Of a stretch of 64,000 nt of DNA, positions 1 to 8,603 are shown one piece after another. The stretch comes from Acrocarpospora macrocephala (GTDB taxonomy: Bacteria; Actinomycetota; Actinomycetes; Streptosporangiales; Streptosporangiaceae). The translations under genes were made by a program, and so were the position numbers. The stretch lies in the NCBI RefSeq assembly GCF_009687865.1, contig NZ_BLAE01000018.1, positions 37,248 through 101,247 on the forward strand, read 5' to 3'. Every line of letters starts with the position of its first letter. The stretch's first letter is position 1. The notes beneath the pieces were generated by a model. That model made no database searches and was not told where the DNA came from. It saw nothing but the letters and a program-made list of their open reading frames with translations.

Positions 1-347
1 GTGTAGAAGGGGGTGGGGTCGGGATCGAGGGTGGCGGTCGTGATCAGGGTGGCCAGGTAGGGGTCGCCGTTCTGGGTGAGGGTGGCCTGGGTGACCGTGG
101 TCGTACGGCCGGATTTGAGCGGGGTCAGGTGCACGAGGGCGGGGCCGGGGCGGGCGGAGCGCAGGAACTGGACGCTCGTGGAGACCGGATGCGGGTGCGG
201 GGACGCGTCCACGACCGCGCGGAGCAGGGTGGCCATCAGGTAGCCGCCGTGGAGTGGACCACCGATTAAGTAGCCGTCATCCAGGCACACCTCGTAGGTC
301 GTCGCGTCGACACGCGTGGCCTTCGTCGCCTCGTCGAACCGCGTCAT
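1..347 (-). CDS. Acyl-CoA thioesterase-like hotdog protein, 3' part outside the window
   Basis: The first 115 residues of a minus-strand gene are visible, starting at an ATG (347) with a GAGGGGGG ribosome site just upstream. The segment GGPLHGGYLMA near residues 28-38 and the following helix look like the N-terminal hotdog fold of TesB/4HBT_3-type acyl-CoA thioesterases, which hydrolyse acyl-CoA to free acid and CoA. The C-terminal half, with any second hotdog and the catalytic residues, lies outside the window, so substrate cannot be judged. Its start faces the PRC-barrel-like gene, so the 127-bp gap must hold divergent promoters. Confidence 0.6.
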   Translation of the reverse strand, partial: MTRFDEATKATRVDATTYEVCLDDGYLIGGPLHGGYLMATLLRAVVDASPHPHPVSTSVQFLRSARPGPALVHLTPLKSGRTTTVTQATLTQNGDPYLATLITTATLDPDPTPFY

Positions 348-474
348 ATACCCCCCTCACCGAATGTTGTTCTGGCGGATACCTTAGGCCATATGCCTTC
401 TTGGCCGGGCCATTAGCCATCTGATCAGGGAAAACACGGCATCCACGGGCAGACTCCCATTGGGGGGATGATCT

Positions 475-810
475 ATGTTGGGTGCCCGGGACCTGATCGG
501 CCAATCGGTGTGGGATTCGCGCGGGATCTGGGTCGGCCATGTCGTCGACGTGAAGATGATCCGCGAACGCAGGGGCTGGTTCCGCAAGCCGGAAGAGCCG
601 GAATCGGCGGGATTGCTCGTCTCGCGCAACCGCGCGCCCTTCCTGCTGAGCGTGTACCGCGACGCCAACGGCAAGCTCACCGGCGCCCTCCAGAACTTCA
701 CCCGCCTGCTGTACGTCCACAGCAAGGTAGTCCCCTGGGACCTCATCGAATCCAGCCATACCGGCGAAATCCACCTCAAAGGACCAGTCACAGATCTCAA
801 ACGGGACTAA
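475..810 (+). CDS. Small PRC-barrel-like protein
   Basis: A 111-residue protein opening with MLGARDLIGQSVWD, followed by a GxxVGxVxDV segment (about residues 20-26) typical of the PRC-barrel beta fold seen in RimM and photosynthetic reaction-centre H subunits. It has no signal peptide or membrane segment. The ATG at 475 is preferred because a GGGGGGA ribosome site lies about 6 nt upstream; the ATG at 468 sits on that purine run and is in another frame. In actinomycetes such stand-alone PRC-barrel proteins are conserved but of unknown role. It could be a standalone gene or share transcripts with the DUF3352 gene 85 bp downstream. Confidence 0.6.
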   Translation: MLGARDLIGQSVWDSRGIWVGHVVDVKMIRERRGWFRKPEEPESAGLLVSRNRAPFLLSVYRDANGKLTGALQNFTRLLYVHSKVVPWDLIESSHTGEIHLKGPVTDLKRD

Positions 811-895
811 CATCAAGCACACTGCAAGCGAATCGCAGGCAATGTGGCATATTTTCAAGCTCGCCGAGATAAACCCTCTGATGTGAGTTGAGAAG

Positions 896-2725
896 ATGCC
901 TGCCGAGAACCCCCCCGGTTTCCCGTTCCCCGAGAACCAGGACCCGGATCGGACCGTCCACTACCGCACCCCTCAGCCGTCGTACGGGCCCTACGGTCAA
1001 CCGGAGAGCGACCAGCCGACGCGCATGGCGTACCCCGGACCGGCAGGACAGGATGATCACCCGACCCGGGTGCAGTACCCCAGCCAGGTCCAGCAGCCGC
1101 CGTACCCCCAGCAGCAGCCGTATCCCCAGCAGCAGCAGCCGTATGGCGACCAGACCCGGATGGACTACCCCCCGAGCCCCCAGCAGTACCAGCAGTGGCA
1201 GCAGCCTGAGGAGCTCGCCTACGGCCTGCCCCCCGTCCAGCTCGGCCCCGAGCCGAGGCGCGGCGGCGGTGGCATCGGCCGCGGCTGGATCATCGCGCTG
1301 ATCGCGGCCGTGCTCGCCGGCGTCGTCGGCGGTGGCGGTTTCTACCTGGTGAACGCGCTGAGCGGCGGCGGCACCCAGCCGCACGAGGTGCTGCCCGCGA
1401 GCGCGTTCGCCTACGTCCGCCTTGACCTCGACCCCGCCGCCAACCAGAAGCTGGCGCTGTTCACCATCGCCCGCAAGTTCAACGCCACCAAGGACGTCTT
1501 CAGCGGCGACGACCCGCGCAAGGCGCTGTTCGACTCGCTCCGGGAGAGCAGCCCGAACTTCAAGGACATCGACTACGCCAAGGACGTCGAGCCGTGGCTC
1601 GGCAGCCGCGTCGGCGTGGCGTTCTCCCAGCCCGCCAAGGCGAGCGGCGGCGACCCGCAGGCCGCCGTGGGCATCGCGGTCGCCATCCAGACCAGCAACG
1701 AGGAGGCCACCCGCGCCTTCATCGACAAGATGGACGCCACGGAGAAGCAGCAGAAGACCGGCTACGTGTTCCGCGACGGCTACGTGATCCTCGCGGAGAC
1801 CCAGGGCGAGGCCGACAAGTACGCCGCCGCCCCCACGCTGGCCGAGAACGCCGACTTCGCCGGAGACATGGAGGCACTGGGCGAGCCCGGCGTGATGTCC
1901 TTCTGGGCCAGCGCCAAGAGCCTGCTGGGCTCGGGGCTCGAGGGCAGCGTGGACAAGGCCCTGGTCGACAAGATCAAGGATGGCCGGTTCGCCGGCGCCC
2001 TCCGCTTCGACGGCGACTACGCCGAGATCGCCGGCATCACCCGCGGCGTGGATACCACCATCACCGGCGACCTGGAGCCCACCAGGATCGGCGAGCTGCC
2101 GGACAGCACCGCCGCCGCGTTCTCGATCTCCGGCCTGGGCGACGTGCTCAGCGAGCAGTGGAGCGAGATCCTGAAGACGGCGGGCGCCGCGGGCACCGAG
2201 GGCGCCTCGTTCAACCAGTTCGTGACCCAGGCCCAGCAGCAGTTCGGCCTGACCCTGCCGGACGACCTGGCCGTGGTCCTCGGCAAGAGCATCACCCTCG
2301 CGCTGGACGAGAACGGCCTGGACGGCAACCTGCCCAACGCCGGCACGGTCCTGTCCACCGACCCGGCGAAGGCCCAGCAGGTGCTGGAGAAGGTGGAGCT
2401 CGCGCTCGCCAACACCGGCACCCCGCTCCAGCTGATCAAGAAGGCCGGTGACGACAAGCTCGTCGTCGCCACCACCGAGGAGTACGCGGCCAAGCTCGCC
2501 GAAACCGGCTCGCTCAAGGACAGCGAGACCTTCCAGCTCGCGATCCCGAACGCGGCCGACGCCAACTTCGCCCTCTATGCCGACCTGGACAAGATCGAGA
2601 AGCTCTACCTGGACTCGCTCCAGGGTGAGGAGCGCGCCAACCTGGAGGCCCTGCGCGCGGTCGGCCTGAGCGCCAACTACTCGGGCGCCGAAGCCAGCTT
2701 CAGCCTCCGCGTCCTGTTCAACTAA
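896..2725 (+). CDS. DUF3352 membrane-anchored protein
   Basis: A 609-residue protein with three parts: a Pro/Gln/Tyr-rich cytoplasmic head (about 1-125, with repeats such as QQQPYPQQQ), one membrane helix at about 131-154, and a long extracellular region (about 165-609) that matches the DUF3352 architecture common in actinobacteria. The family has no established biochemical function; repeated helical modules resembling bacterial surface or lipoprotein domains are likely. The start ATG has a weak GAGAAG-like ribosome site. It ends just before a strong hairpin that separates it from convergent cysM. Confidence 0.75.
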   Translation: MPAENPPGFPFPENQDPDRTVHYRTPQPSYGPYGQPESDQPTRMAYPGPAGQDDHPTRVQYPSQVQQPPYPQQQPYPQQQQPYGDQTRMDYPPSPQQYQQWQQPEELAYGLPPVQLGPEPRRGGGGIGRGWIIALIAAVLAGVVGGGGFYLVNALSGGGTQPHEVLPASAFAYVRLDLDPAANQKLALFTIARKFNATKDVFSGDDPRKALFDSLRESSPNFKDIDYAKDVEPWLGSRVGVAFSQPAKASGGDPQAAVGIAVAIQTSNEEATRAFIDKMDATEKQQKTGYVFRDGYVILAETQGEADKYAAAPTLAENADFAGDMEALGEPGVMSFWASAKSLLGSGLEGSVDKALVDKIKDGRFAGALRFDGDYAEIAGITRGVDTTITGDLEPTRIGELPDSTAAAFSISGLGDVLSEQWSEILKTAGAAGTEGASFNQFVTQAQQQFGLTLPDDLAVVLGKSITLALDENGLDGNLPNAGTVLSTDPAKAQQVLEKVELALANTGTPLQLIKKAGDDKLVVATTEEYAAKLAETGSLKDSETFQLAIPNAADANFALYADLDKIEKLYLDSLQGEERANLEALRAVGLSANYSGAEASFSLRVLFN

Positions 2726-2785
2726 CGACCATCCGCGGTGCCCGGCCGGGACACCCACCCATAGACGCCCGGCCGGGCATCATAA

Positions 2786-2825
2786 GAAACGCCCGTCTCC
2801 CCTGAGAGTTGGAGACGGGCGTTTC
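2786..2825. terminator. Bidirectional hairpin terminator between DUF3352 gene and cysM
   Basis: A perfect 15-bp stem (GAAACGCCCGTCTCC pairing with its complement at 2811-2825) closes a 10-nt loop. It lies between two convergent genes, with A/T runs at both bases, so it can end transcription from either side. A shorter GCCCGGCCGGG palindrome is repeated just to its left (2739-2778). Confidence 0.8.
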
Positions 2826-2839
2826 GTTCGACACTCTAC

Positions 2840-3793
<954 letters not shown>

Positions 3794-4066
3794 TCAGCCA
3801 CCGGCGACGGCGGGCAGCACGGTCACCGTGTCGCCGTCGGCCACCGGGGTGCCGAGGCCGCCAAGGAAGCGCACGTCCTCGTCGTTGAGGTAGACGTTGA
3901 CGAAGCGGCGCAGCTTGCCCTCGTCGACCAGGCGGGCCCGCAGCCCCGGATGCCGGGATTCCAGGTCGCCGATCAGCTCCTCCAGCGTGCCGCCGGAGGC
4001 GTCGACGGCCTTGGCGCCGTCGGTGTAGGTGCGCAGGATGGTCGGAATGCGAACCTCGATGGCCAT
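3794..4066 (-). CDS. cysO: Sulfur carrier protein CysO (ThiS/MoaD family)
   Basis: A 90-residue ubiquitin-like sulfur carrier ending in the diglycine VAGG, whose C-terminal glycine becomes a thiocarboxylate and donates sulfur to CysM. The beta-grasp core includes NVYLNDEDVRFL (about 58-69) and DGDTVTVLP before the tail. I place the start at the ATG at 4066: an AAGGAG site sits 10 nt upstream, whereas the longer TTG start (4075) would sit almost on the ribosome site. It is followed by cysM with a 6-nt gap. The activating enzyme (MoeZ-like) is not in this window. Confidence 0.88.
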   Translation of the reverse strand: MAIEVRIPTILRTYTDGAKAVDASGGTLEELIGDLESRHPGLRARLVDEGKLRRFVNVYLNDEDVRFLGGLGTPVADGDTVTVLPAVAGG

Positions 4067-4103
4067 CTCGGTCAATCTCCTTGATCAGTTGTCGTACTTA
4101 GGA

Positions 4104-4133
4104 ACACAGGGACACGTGCGCGGATTCCTGTGT
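4104..4133. promoter_or_regulatory. Inverted repeat in the mec-cysO gap
   Basis: ACACAGG (4104-4110) and CCTGTGT (4127-4133) form 7-bp arms separated by 16 nt inside the 144-bp gap between mec and cysO. It could be an operator or a weak mRNA hairpin controlling cysO-cysM separately from the upstream genes. No regulator is known from the sequence. Confidence 0.3.
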
Positions 4134-4210
4134 CAGCGACAGTCGTAGAGGACGACCGATCGAGAATGCGCGAAGAGGAACTTCTGCACCGCCGAGAACA
4201 TGGCCCCAGT

Positions 4211-4612
4211 TTAACCGTTCGACTCCAGGATCTTGACTTCCTCCTCCTCGATGACACCGTCCACGATCCGGAAAGACCGGAACTGGTCGAACTCGGTGGA
4301 GTAAAGCACGTAGTGCGCGTAGGGCTCGGAGGCGTAACTGACGTCGGTGCGCGACGGGTAGGCCTCGGTGGCGGTGTGCGAGTGGTAGATCACCACCGGC
4401 TCCTCGTCCCGATCGTCCATGTCCCGCCAGACCCGGAACTGCTCCATCGAGTCGAATCGGTAGAAGGTCGGCGAGCGTTCCGCGTTCTCCATCCGGACGA
4501 AACGCTCCGGCACCCCGTCCCGCCCGGCGATCACGCCGCAGGCTTCGTCCGGGTGGTCCTCGCGGGCGTGCGCCACGATCTGGTCGACCAGCTCCCGTGA
4601 GATCGTCAACAT
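4211..4612 (-). CDS. mec: JAMM/M67 metallopeptidase Mec, CysO-cysteine hydrolase
   Basis: A 133-residue MPN/JAMM domain. The zinc motif is visible: glutamate in DEACGVIAG (about residue 23), then HSHTATEAYPSRTD (about 77-90) with the two histidines and the aspartate. In Mycobacterium tuberculosis the homologue cuts cysteine from the C-terminus of CysO, completing protein-thiocarboxylate-dependent cysteine synthesis. Here it precedes cysO and cysM on the same strand. It follows the DUF2017 gene by 10 nt, suggesting one transcript from clpS. The 144-nt gap to cysO may hold an extra promoter. Confidence 0.85.
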   Translation of the reverse strand: MLTISRELVDQIVAHAREDHPDEACGVIAGRDGVPERFVRMENAERSPTFYRFDSMEQFRVWRDMDDRDEEPVVIYHSHTATEAYPSRTDVSYASEPYAHYVLYSTEFDQFRSFRIVDGVIEEEEVKILESNG

Positions 4613-4622
4613 GCTGGAGAAG

Positions 4623-5144
4623 CTACCAAAGGGCGCGAACGAGCGTGTCCTGGAGGTAGGTCAGCCAGTCGTAGGTCACGAACGCGGGGTAGCGCGGATC
4701 CTCCTCCGACATGCCCGCGATCTCCTCGTGCACCTCCTCGGTCACCTCCAGCCGCACCCCGAGCATGAGGCGGACGTCGTTCAACGCCCGCATCCAGGCT
4801 TCCGCCTGCTCGGTCGTGAGCTCCACCTTGCCGCCGGCGGCGGTGTCGATCAGCGTGACCGCGTCGGCCCGCTTGGCGTCCCGCAGCGTCGCCTCGGTGT
4901 AGCGGCGGAACTCCCCCGCGTCCTTCTCGTCCTCATACGCCGAGGGGAACAGCCGGGCGAGGACCGGATCGGTGGGGACCTCGGCCGCGCCGATGCCGAG
5001 CGCGCGTTCCAGCGGGTCGTCGCCGGTGGCGCCCGGCTCGACCAGGCCGAGCACGAGCCCGACCAGAGACCGCAAAATCGACGCCTCAGCCGCGTCGAGG
5101 CGGATGGAGACGCCGGTTTTACTTGGTTTGAACCCGGTGCTCAT
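4623..5144 (-). CDS. DUF2017 family protein
   Basis: A 173-residue protein with the acidic, helical make-up of DUF2017, an actinobacterial family almost always found next to clpS. Recognisable segments are LFPSAYEDEKDAGEFRRYTE (about 68-87) and the C-terminal DWLTYLQDTLVRAL. Function is unknown; the neighbourhood suggests a link to ClpS-dependent N-degron proteolysis, which is inference. The start at 5144 is chosen because its ATG overlaps the clpS stop codon (ATGA), the usual arrangement; a longer in-frame start exists 27 nt upstream. Confidence 0.8.
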   Translation of the reverse strand: MSTGFKPSKTGVSIRLDAAEASILRSLVGLVLGLVEPGATGDDPLERALGIGAAEVPTDPVLARLFPSAYEDEKDAGEFRRYTEATLRDAKRADAVTLIDTAAGGKVELTTEQAEAWMRALNDVRLMLGVRLEVTEEVHEEIAGMSEEDPRYPAFVTYDWLTYLQDTLVRALW

Positions 5145-5431
5145 CACGAATCCCGCTGGACGGTGGCCCACAGGCCATACGAGTGGAGGATCTGCACGTC
5201 GCGTTCCATCTCCTCGCGGGTGCCGCTGGATACCACGGCGCGGCCCTTGTGGTGCACGTCCAGCATGAGCTTCTCGGCCTTCTCCCGGGTGAAACCGAAC
5301 ACGCTCTGGAAGACGTAGGTCACATAGGACATCAGGTTGACCGGGTCATTCCAGACGATGGTCAGCCATGGCAGATCGGGTCGCACGTCGATTGCCGGAC
5401 GCTCGACCTCCATTGGAGCGGTGCTACCCAC
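5144..5431 (-). CDS. clpS: ATP-dependent Clp protease adaptor ClpS
   Basis: A 95-residue ClpS. The core has [15 protein letters not shown] (about 27-41), where the DPVN segment contributes to N-degron recognition, followed by the [12 protein letters not shown] helix and strand that contact the ClpA/ClpC N-domain. It delivers proteins with destabilising N-terminal residues to the Clp protease. The GTG at 5431 has an AGGA site 8 nt upstream; an internal ATG at 5413 would remove six non-conserved residues. It is the first gene of the clpS-DUF2017-mec-cysO-cysM run and diverges from pncB with a gap of only 39 bp. Confidence 0.9.
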   Translation of the reverse strand: MGSTAPMEVERPAIDVRPDLPWLTIVWNDPVNLMSYVTYVFQSVFGFTREKAEKLMLDVHHKGRAVVSSGTREEMERDVQILHSYGLWATVQRDS

Positions 5432-5458
5432 ATCCCCAATCCTGCCCTACCGCGGTCG

Positions 5459-5470
5459 TACTCTCGACTC
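5459..5470 (+). promoter_or_regulatory. Leaderless -10 element of pncB
   Basis: TACTCT (5459-5464) is followed by 6 nt and then the GTG at 5471, so transcription would start at or next to the start codon. No ribosome site is present. The same TANNNT-N6/7-RTG layout recurs before several other genes in this window. Confidence 0.5.
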
Positions 5471-6769
5471 GTGAAGATGACCATGAGCACCGCATTGCTT
5501 ACGGACCACTACGAGTTGACCATGTTGCAAGCCGCGCTGGCCAGCGGAGCGGCCCATCGGCGCGCGGTTTTCGAGGTTTTCGCGCGGCGGCTGCCCGCCG
5601 GGCGGCGTTACGGCATGGTCGCGGGGACCGAACGCATCCTTGACGCAATCCAGAACTTCCAGTTCGGAGACCGGGAGCTGGAGTTTCTCCGCGATGTGAT
5701 CGACCGTCCCACGCATGACTTCCTCGCTAGATTCCGGTTTTCTGGGGATATATACGGCTATCGGGAGGGTGAGACGTACTATCCGGGGTCGCCGATCCTG
5801 GTGGTCGAGGGGCGGTTCGCCGAAGCCGTGCTGCTGGAGACGATCGTCCTGTCGATCCTCAACCACGACTGCGCGATCGCCTCTGCGGCCGCGCGCATGG
5901 TGCACGCGGCGGGCGAGCGCCCGATCATCGAAATGGGCACCCGCCGCACCCACGAACGCTCCGCCGTGGCCGCCGCCCGCGCCGCCTACCTGTGCGGATT
6001 CGGCTCCACCTCCAACCTCATGGCCGGTCTGGAGTACGGCATCCCCACCGCCGGCACCGCCGCCCACGCCTTCACCCTGCTGCACGACTCCGAGGAAGCC
6101 GCCTTCCAGGCTCAGCTCGCGTCTCTGGGCACCGGGACGACCCTGCTCGTGGACACCTACGAAGTGGCGAAAGCCGTACAGACCGCGGTTGACCTGGCCG
6201 GACCCGCGCTGGGCGCGGTCCGCATCGACTCCGGCGACCTGGCGACCGCGGCGATCGAGGTACGGCGGCTGCTCGACGACCTGGGCGCCCGCCAGACCCG
6301 CATCGTCGTCACCAGCGACCTCGACGAGTTCGCCATCGCCGCCCTGGCCGCCGCCCCCGTGGACGGCTACGGGGTCGGCACCTGCCTGGTCACCGGCTCG
6401 GGCGCGCCCACCGCCAACCTGGTCTACAAGCTCGTCACCCGGGAGGACGCCGCAGGCACGCTCAGCCCCGTGGCCAAGAAGTCCGTCGGCAAACCCAGCC
6501 GGGGCGGCCGCAAATGGGCCTACCGGGCGCTCCGCGACGGAACCGCCACCGCCGAGATCGTCACCCGCGCCCCCGCCGAGGAGGTGGGCCGCCCCCTGCT
6601 CGCCCCGCTCATCCGCGACGGCGAGATCATCGGCCGTGAACCCCTCGCCACGGCCCGCGCCCGGGCACGTGCCTCGATGACAGAACTACCGCCAATCGCG
6701 CACAGCCTCTCGCCCGGAGACCCCGCGATACCTACTATCTTTAACTGGTCGTGGGAGACCGGCGCATGA
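5471..6769 (+). CDS. pncB: Nicotinate phosphoribosyltransferase
   Basis: A 432-residue NAPRTase, which converts nicotinate, PRPP and ATP to nicotinate mononucleotide for NAD salvage. Visible family marks are LLTDHYELTMLQA near the N-terminus, the EMGTRRTHE segment binding the phosphate, GFGSTSNL, GTAAHAF with the histidine that is phosphorylated in this family, RIDSGDL, and GVGTCLVTG near the C-terminus. The start is taken as the leaderless GTG at 5471; ATGs at 5477 and 5483 are alternatives. The nicotinamidase gene follows, so the pair channels nicotinamide to NaMN. A strong hairpin includes its stop codon. Confidence 0.93.
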   Translation: MKMTMSTALLTDHYELTMLQAALASGAAHRRAVFEVFARRLPAGRRYGMVAGTERILDAIQNFQFGDRELEFLRDVIDRPTHDFLARFRFSGDIYGYREGETYYPGSPILVVEGRFAEAVLLETIVLSILNHDCAIASAAARMVHAAGERPIIEMGTRRTHERSAVAAARAAYLCGFGSTSNLMAGLEYGIPTAGTAAHAFTLLHDSEEAAFQAQLASLGTGTTLLVDTYEVAKAVQTAVDLAGPALGAVRIDSGDLATAAIEVRRLLDDLGARQTRIVVTSDLDEFAIAALAAAPVDGYGVGTCLVTGSGAPTANLVYKLVTREDAAGTLSPVAKKSVGKPSRGGRKWAYRALRDGTATAEIVTRAPAEEVGRPLLAPLIRDGEIIGREPLATARARARASMTELPPIAHSLSPGDPAIPTIFNWSWETGA

Positions 6770-6790
6770 GGACGACGCCGGTCTCCCACG
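6750..6790. terminator. Long hairpin spanning the pncB stop codon
   Basis: A perfect 15-bp stem (6750-6764 with 6776-6790) and an 11-nt loop. The stop codon of pncB lies at the edge of the loop and the stem ends 18 nt before the pncA start. There is no long T-tract, so it may terminate, stabilise the pncB 3' end, or insulate the leaderless pncA promoter that begins 7 nt later. Confidence 0.65.
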
Positions 6791-6796
6791 ATCTCT

Positions 6797-6802
6797 TAGG
6801 CT
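6797..6802 (+). promoter_or_regulatory. Leaderless -10 element of pncA
   Basis: TAGGCT (6797-6802) sits 6 nt before the pncA ATG at 6809 and there is no ribosome site. This matches the leaderless arrangement at pncB, implying that pncA has its own start of transcription despite the adjacent upstream gene. Confidence 0.5.
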
Positions 6803-6808
6803 GAAACC

Positions 6809-7381
6809 ATGCCTACCGCGCTGGTCATCGTGGACGTGCAGAACGACTTCTGCGAGGGGGGCAGCCTGCCCGTCTCAGGCGGCGCCGAGGTGGCCGCGGC
6901 CATCACCGAGCACCTGCGAACCCACCCCTACGACCACGTCGTCGCCACCCGCGACTACCACATCGATCCCGGCCCGCACTTCGCCGCCGTCCCCGACTAC
7001 GTCAACACCTGGCCGGCCCACTGCGTGGCCGACACCCCCGGCGCCGACTTCCACCCCGCCTTCGACACCACAAAAGTCGAACAAATCTTCAGCAAAGGCG
7101 CCCACACCGCCGCCTACAGCGGCTTCGAAGGCGCCACCCCCACCGGCGACACCCTCGACTCCTGGCTCCGCTCCCACGCGATAACCCACCTCGACATCGT
7201 CGGCATCGCCACCGACCACTGCATCCGCGCCACCGCCCTGGACGCCCTCCGCCACAACTTCCACACCCACGTCCTGCTCGACCTCACCGCGGGCGTGGCC
7301 CAGGTGACGACCACCGCCGCCCTGGCCCAGCTATCCGACGCCGGCGCACACCTCACCGGCGCCCCCATCCTCCGCACCTGA
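6809..7381 (+). CDS. pncA: Nicotinamidase (isochorismatase-fold)
   Basis: A 190-residue cysteine hydrolase that deamidates nicotinamide to nicotinate. The catalytic aspartate is in VIVDVQNDF (about residues 6-14), the metal-binding residues are around DYHIDPGPHF (about 50-59, D..H.PGPHF), the catalytic lysine is in IFSKGAHT, and the nucleophile is in IATDHCIRAT (C139 or close). It lies directly after pncB on the same strand with its own likely leaderless promoter, completing nicotinamide salvage. In mycobacteria this enzyme also activates pyrazinamide. Confidence 0.92.
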   Translation: MPTALVIVDVQNDFCEGGSLPVSGGAEVAAAITEHLRTHPYDHVVATRDYHIDPGPHFAAVPDYVNTWPAHCVADTPGADFHPAFDTTKVEQIFSKGAHTAAYSGFEGATPTGDTLDSWLRSHAITHLDIVGIATDHCIRATALDALRHNFHTHVLLDLTAGVAQVTTTAALAQLSDAGAHLTGAPILRT

Positions 7382-7383
7382 CA

Positions 7384-8037
7384 TCAAACGCCATCCGGCC
7401 GCTCCCGCGAAGAAAGCGATTCATCCCATTCCCGAAAACGCCCGCGAAGCCGATCGATCTCGCTCTCGGAAAGGCCGTGATAAGCGATTGCCTGATCGGG
7501 GATACGGTCCAACGCGGAGAGCGCGACCGAGAACATACCGGTGTCGAACCCCGGATCGGCATTGGCCGCAAGCCTGGTCAGATCATCCGCCGAATAGCGG
7601 CCACTCCGTAGCACAGCGTTGACATCGACGAAGTCGCGAACCTCAGCTCTGCTGTACAAGGCGGCGACCTTGTTCCCCACGGTGTCATCCGGATGGAGCA
7701 CCGGACCGATCTCCAGTGTGACCGGCGGATGGGCGCGCCAATCCACCCCCATCTCGACCCTGACGGAGTGACCGTCCGCGTCGGTGAGGAGCAGACGAGC
7801 GAAGCCCGGATTGACCATCGTCGTTTCGGCTGTCAAACCCGCTTGGCGATACGCTTCCAGGGCTGCCACGACCGCCGCGTCAAAGTCTCCGCCGGTCGAT
7901 GTGAAGAGATCCACATCCTCGGACCGGCGTGTGAGGAAGCCATGAGCTTGCACGGCGTATCCGCCGGCCAACGCGAACCCGAAACGTTGAGTCGCGGCCA
8001 GTCCGATCTTGACGGCCTGTTCGTGCAATGGGTCCAT
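7384..8037 (-). CDS. AbiEii/AbiGii-type nucleotidyltransferase, probable toxin
   Basis: A 217-residue DNA polymerase-beta-like nucleotidyltransferase. The signature GGYAVQAHGF (about 25-34) is followed by RRSEDVDLF (about 37-45) with the paired catalytic aspartates, and a later GNKVAALYSRAEVRDFVD block typical of AbiEii. Characterised relatives (AbiEii, MenT) block growth by modifying tRNA or other targets and are held in check by a partner gene. The start MDPLHEQ at 8037 follows the partner's stop by 5 nt, so the two are co-translated or coupled. Whether it acts as phage defence or a housekeeping toxin is not shown. Confidence 0.75.
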   Translation of the reverse strand: MDPLHEQAVKIGLAATQRFGFALAGGYAVQAHGFLTRRSEDVDLFTSTGGDFDAAVVAALEAYRQAGLTAETTMVNPGFARLLLTDADGHSVRVEMGVDWRAHPPVTLEIGPVLHPDDTVGNKVAALYSRAEVRDFVDVNAVLRSGRYSADDLTRLAANADPGFDTGMFSVALSALDRIPDQAIAYHGLSESEIDRLRGRFREWDESLSSRERPDGV

Positions 8038-8042
8038 TGGTC

Positions 8043-8363
8043 TTAAGCCGCTCGTGTAAGGGCTCGGAATCGCGCTTCCCACACTTGCCTAGCTTGAATC
8101 GGAAGGTACAGCCGACCCCATAGGCGGCAAAGCGTGGCCGCGTTCAGGTAGACACGCAAGTCATCGACGCTGGCGGCTTCACGGATGACACGCTCATACA
8201 TCAGCCCGGTTTGCCTGTCGTCCGCTAGGTCATAAATACCCTGCTCAGACCAATCAAGGTGAATCGGAAGTTTCACGATCCCTTCCGAAGGTCCTGTCAA
8301 CTCAGACAAATCATCAGGCGTCAGATATTTCCGGGCAGTCGCATATCGCGAACGAGTATCCAT
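8043..8363 (-). CDS. Small partner of the AbiEii-type protein, putative antitoxin
   Basis: A 106-residue protein beginning MDTRSRYATARKYLTPDDL and ending in LWEARF-like sequence (VWEARFRALTRAA). It has no classic winged-helix or DNA-binding motif that I can name. Proteins of this kind occur next to AbiEii-like genes in actinomycetes, where they are usually called hypothetical. The start at 8363 has a GGGAG site about 7 nt upstream; a start 24 nt earlier lacks one. Its position immediately before the nucleotidyltransferase suggests an antitoxin or cofactor, which is inference from gene order. Confidence 0.6.
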   Translation of the reverse strand: MDTRSRYATARKYLTPDDLSELTGPSEGIVKLPIHLDWSEQGIYDLADDRQTGLMYERVIREAASVDDLRVYLNAATLCRLWGRLYLPIQARQVWEARFRALTRAA

Positions 8364-8603
8364 GCTTCGCTCCCTGTAGCTATCCATTCTTCAAGGGTGC
8401 GGCCCCCAAAGGAGCCTTGGACTTCCAGCTCGACGAGATCATGACTTCGAACCTGACGATGCAACCCTTCTGAGTGGCTCCGATCTGGCCGCGCGCCGCC
8501 CCGTCGAGGACTAGCGCAGTCGCGAGCCCTACCGACGGCGATCAGGGCTCGCCTACAACGATAAGGATCCTTCCCACATTTCAAGATCCGACCAGAGCAA
8601 CCG

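Noticed and set aside
797-2758. Long open frame on the strand opposite the DUF3352 gene
   Set aside because: High-GC shadow frame; the plus-strand protein has a clear domain plan and membrane helix, the opposite strand none.
4067-4075. TTG start of cysO three codons upstream
   Set aside because: It would lie almost on the ribosome site; the ATG at 4066 has proper spacing.
8321-8584. Possible extra small gene upstream of the AbiEii partner
   Set aside because: No ribosome site, overlaps the partner gene in another frame and no recognisable motif; recorded as a gap.
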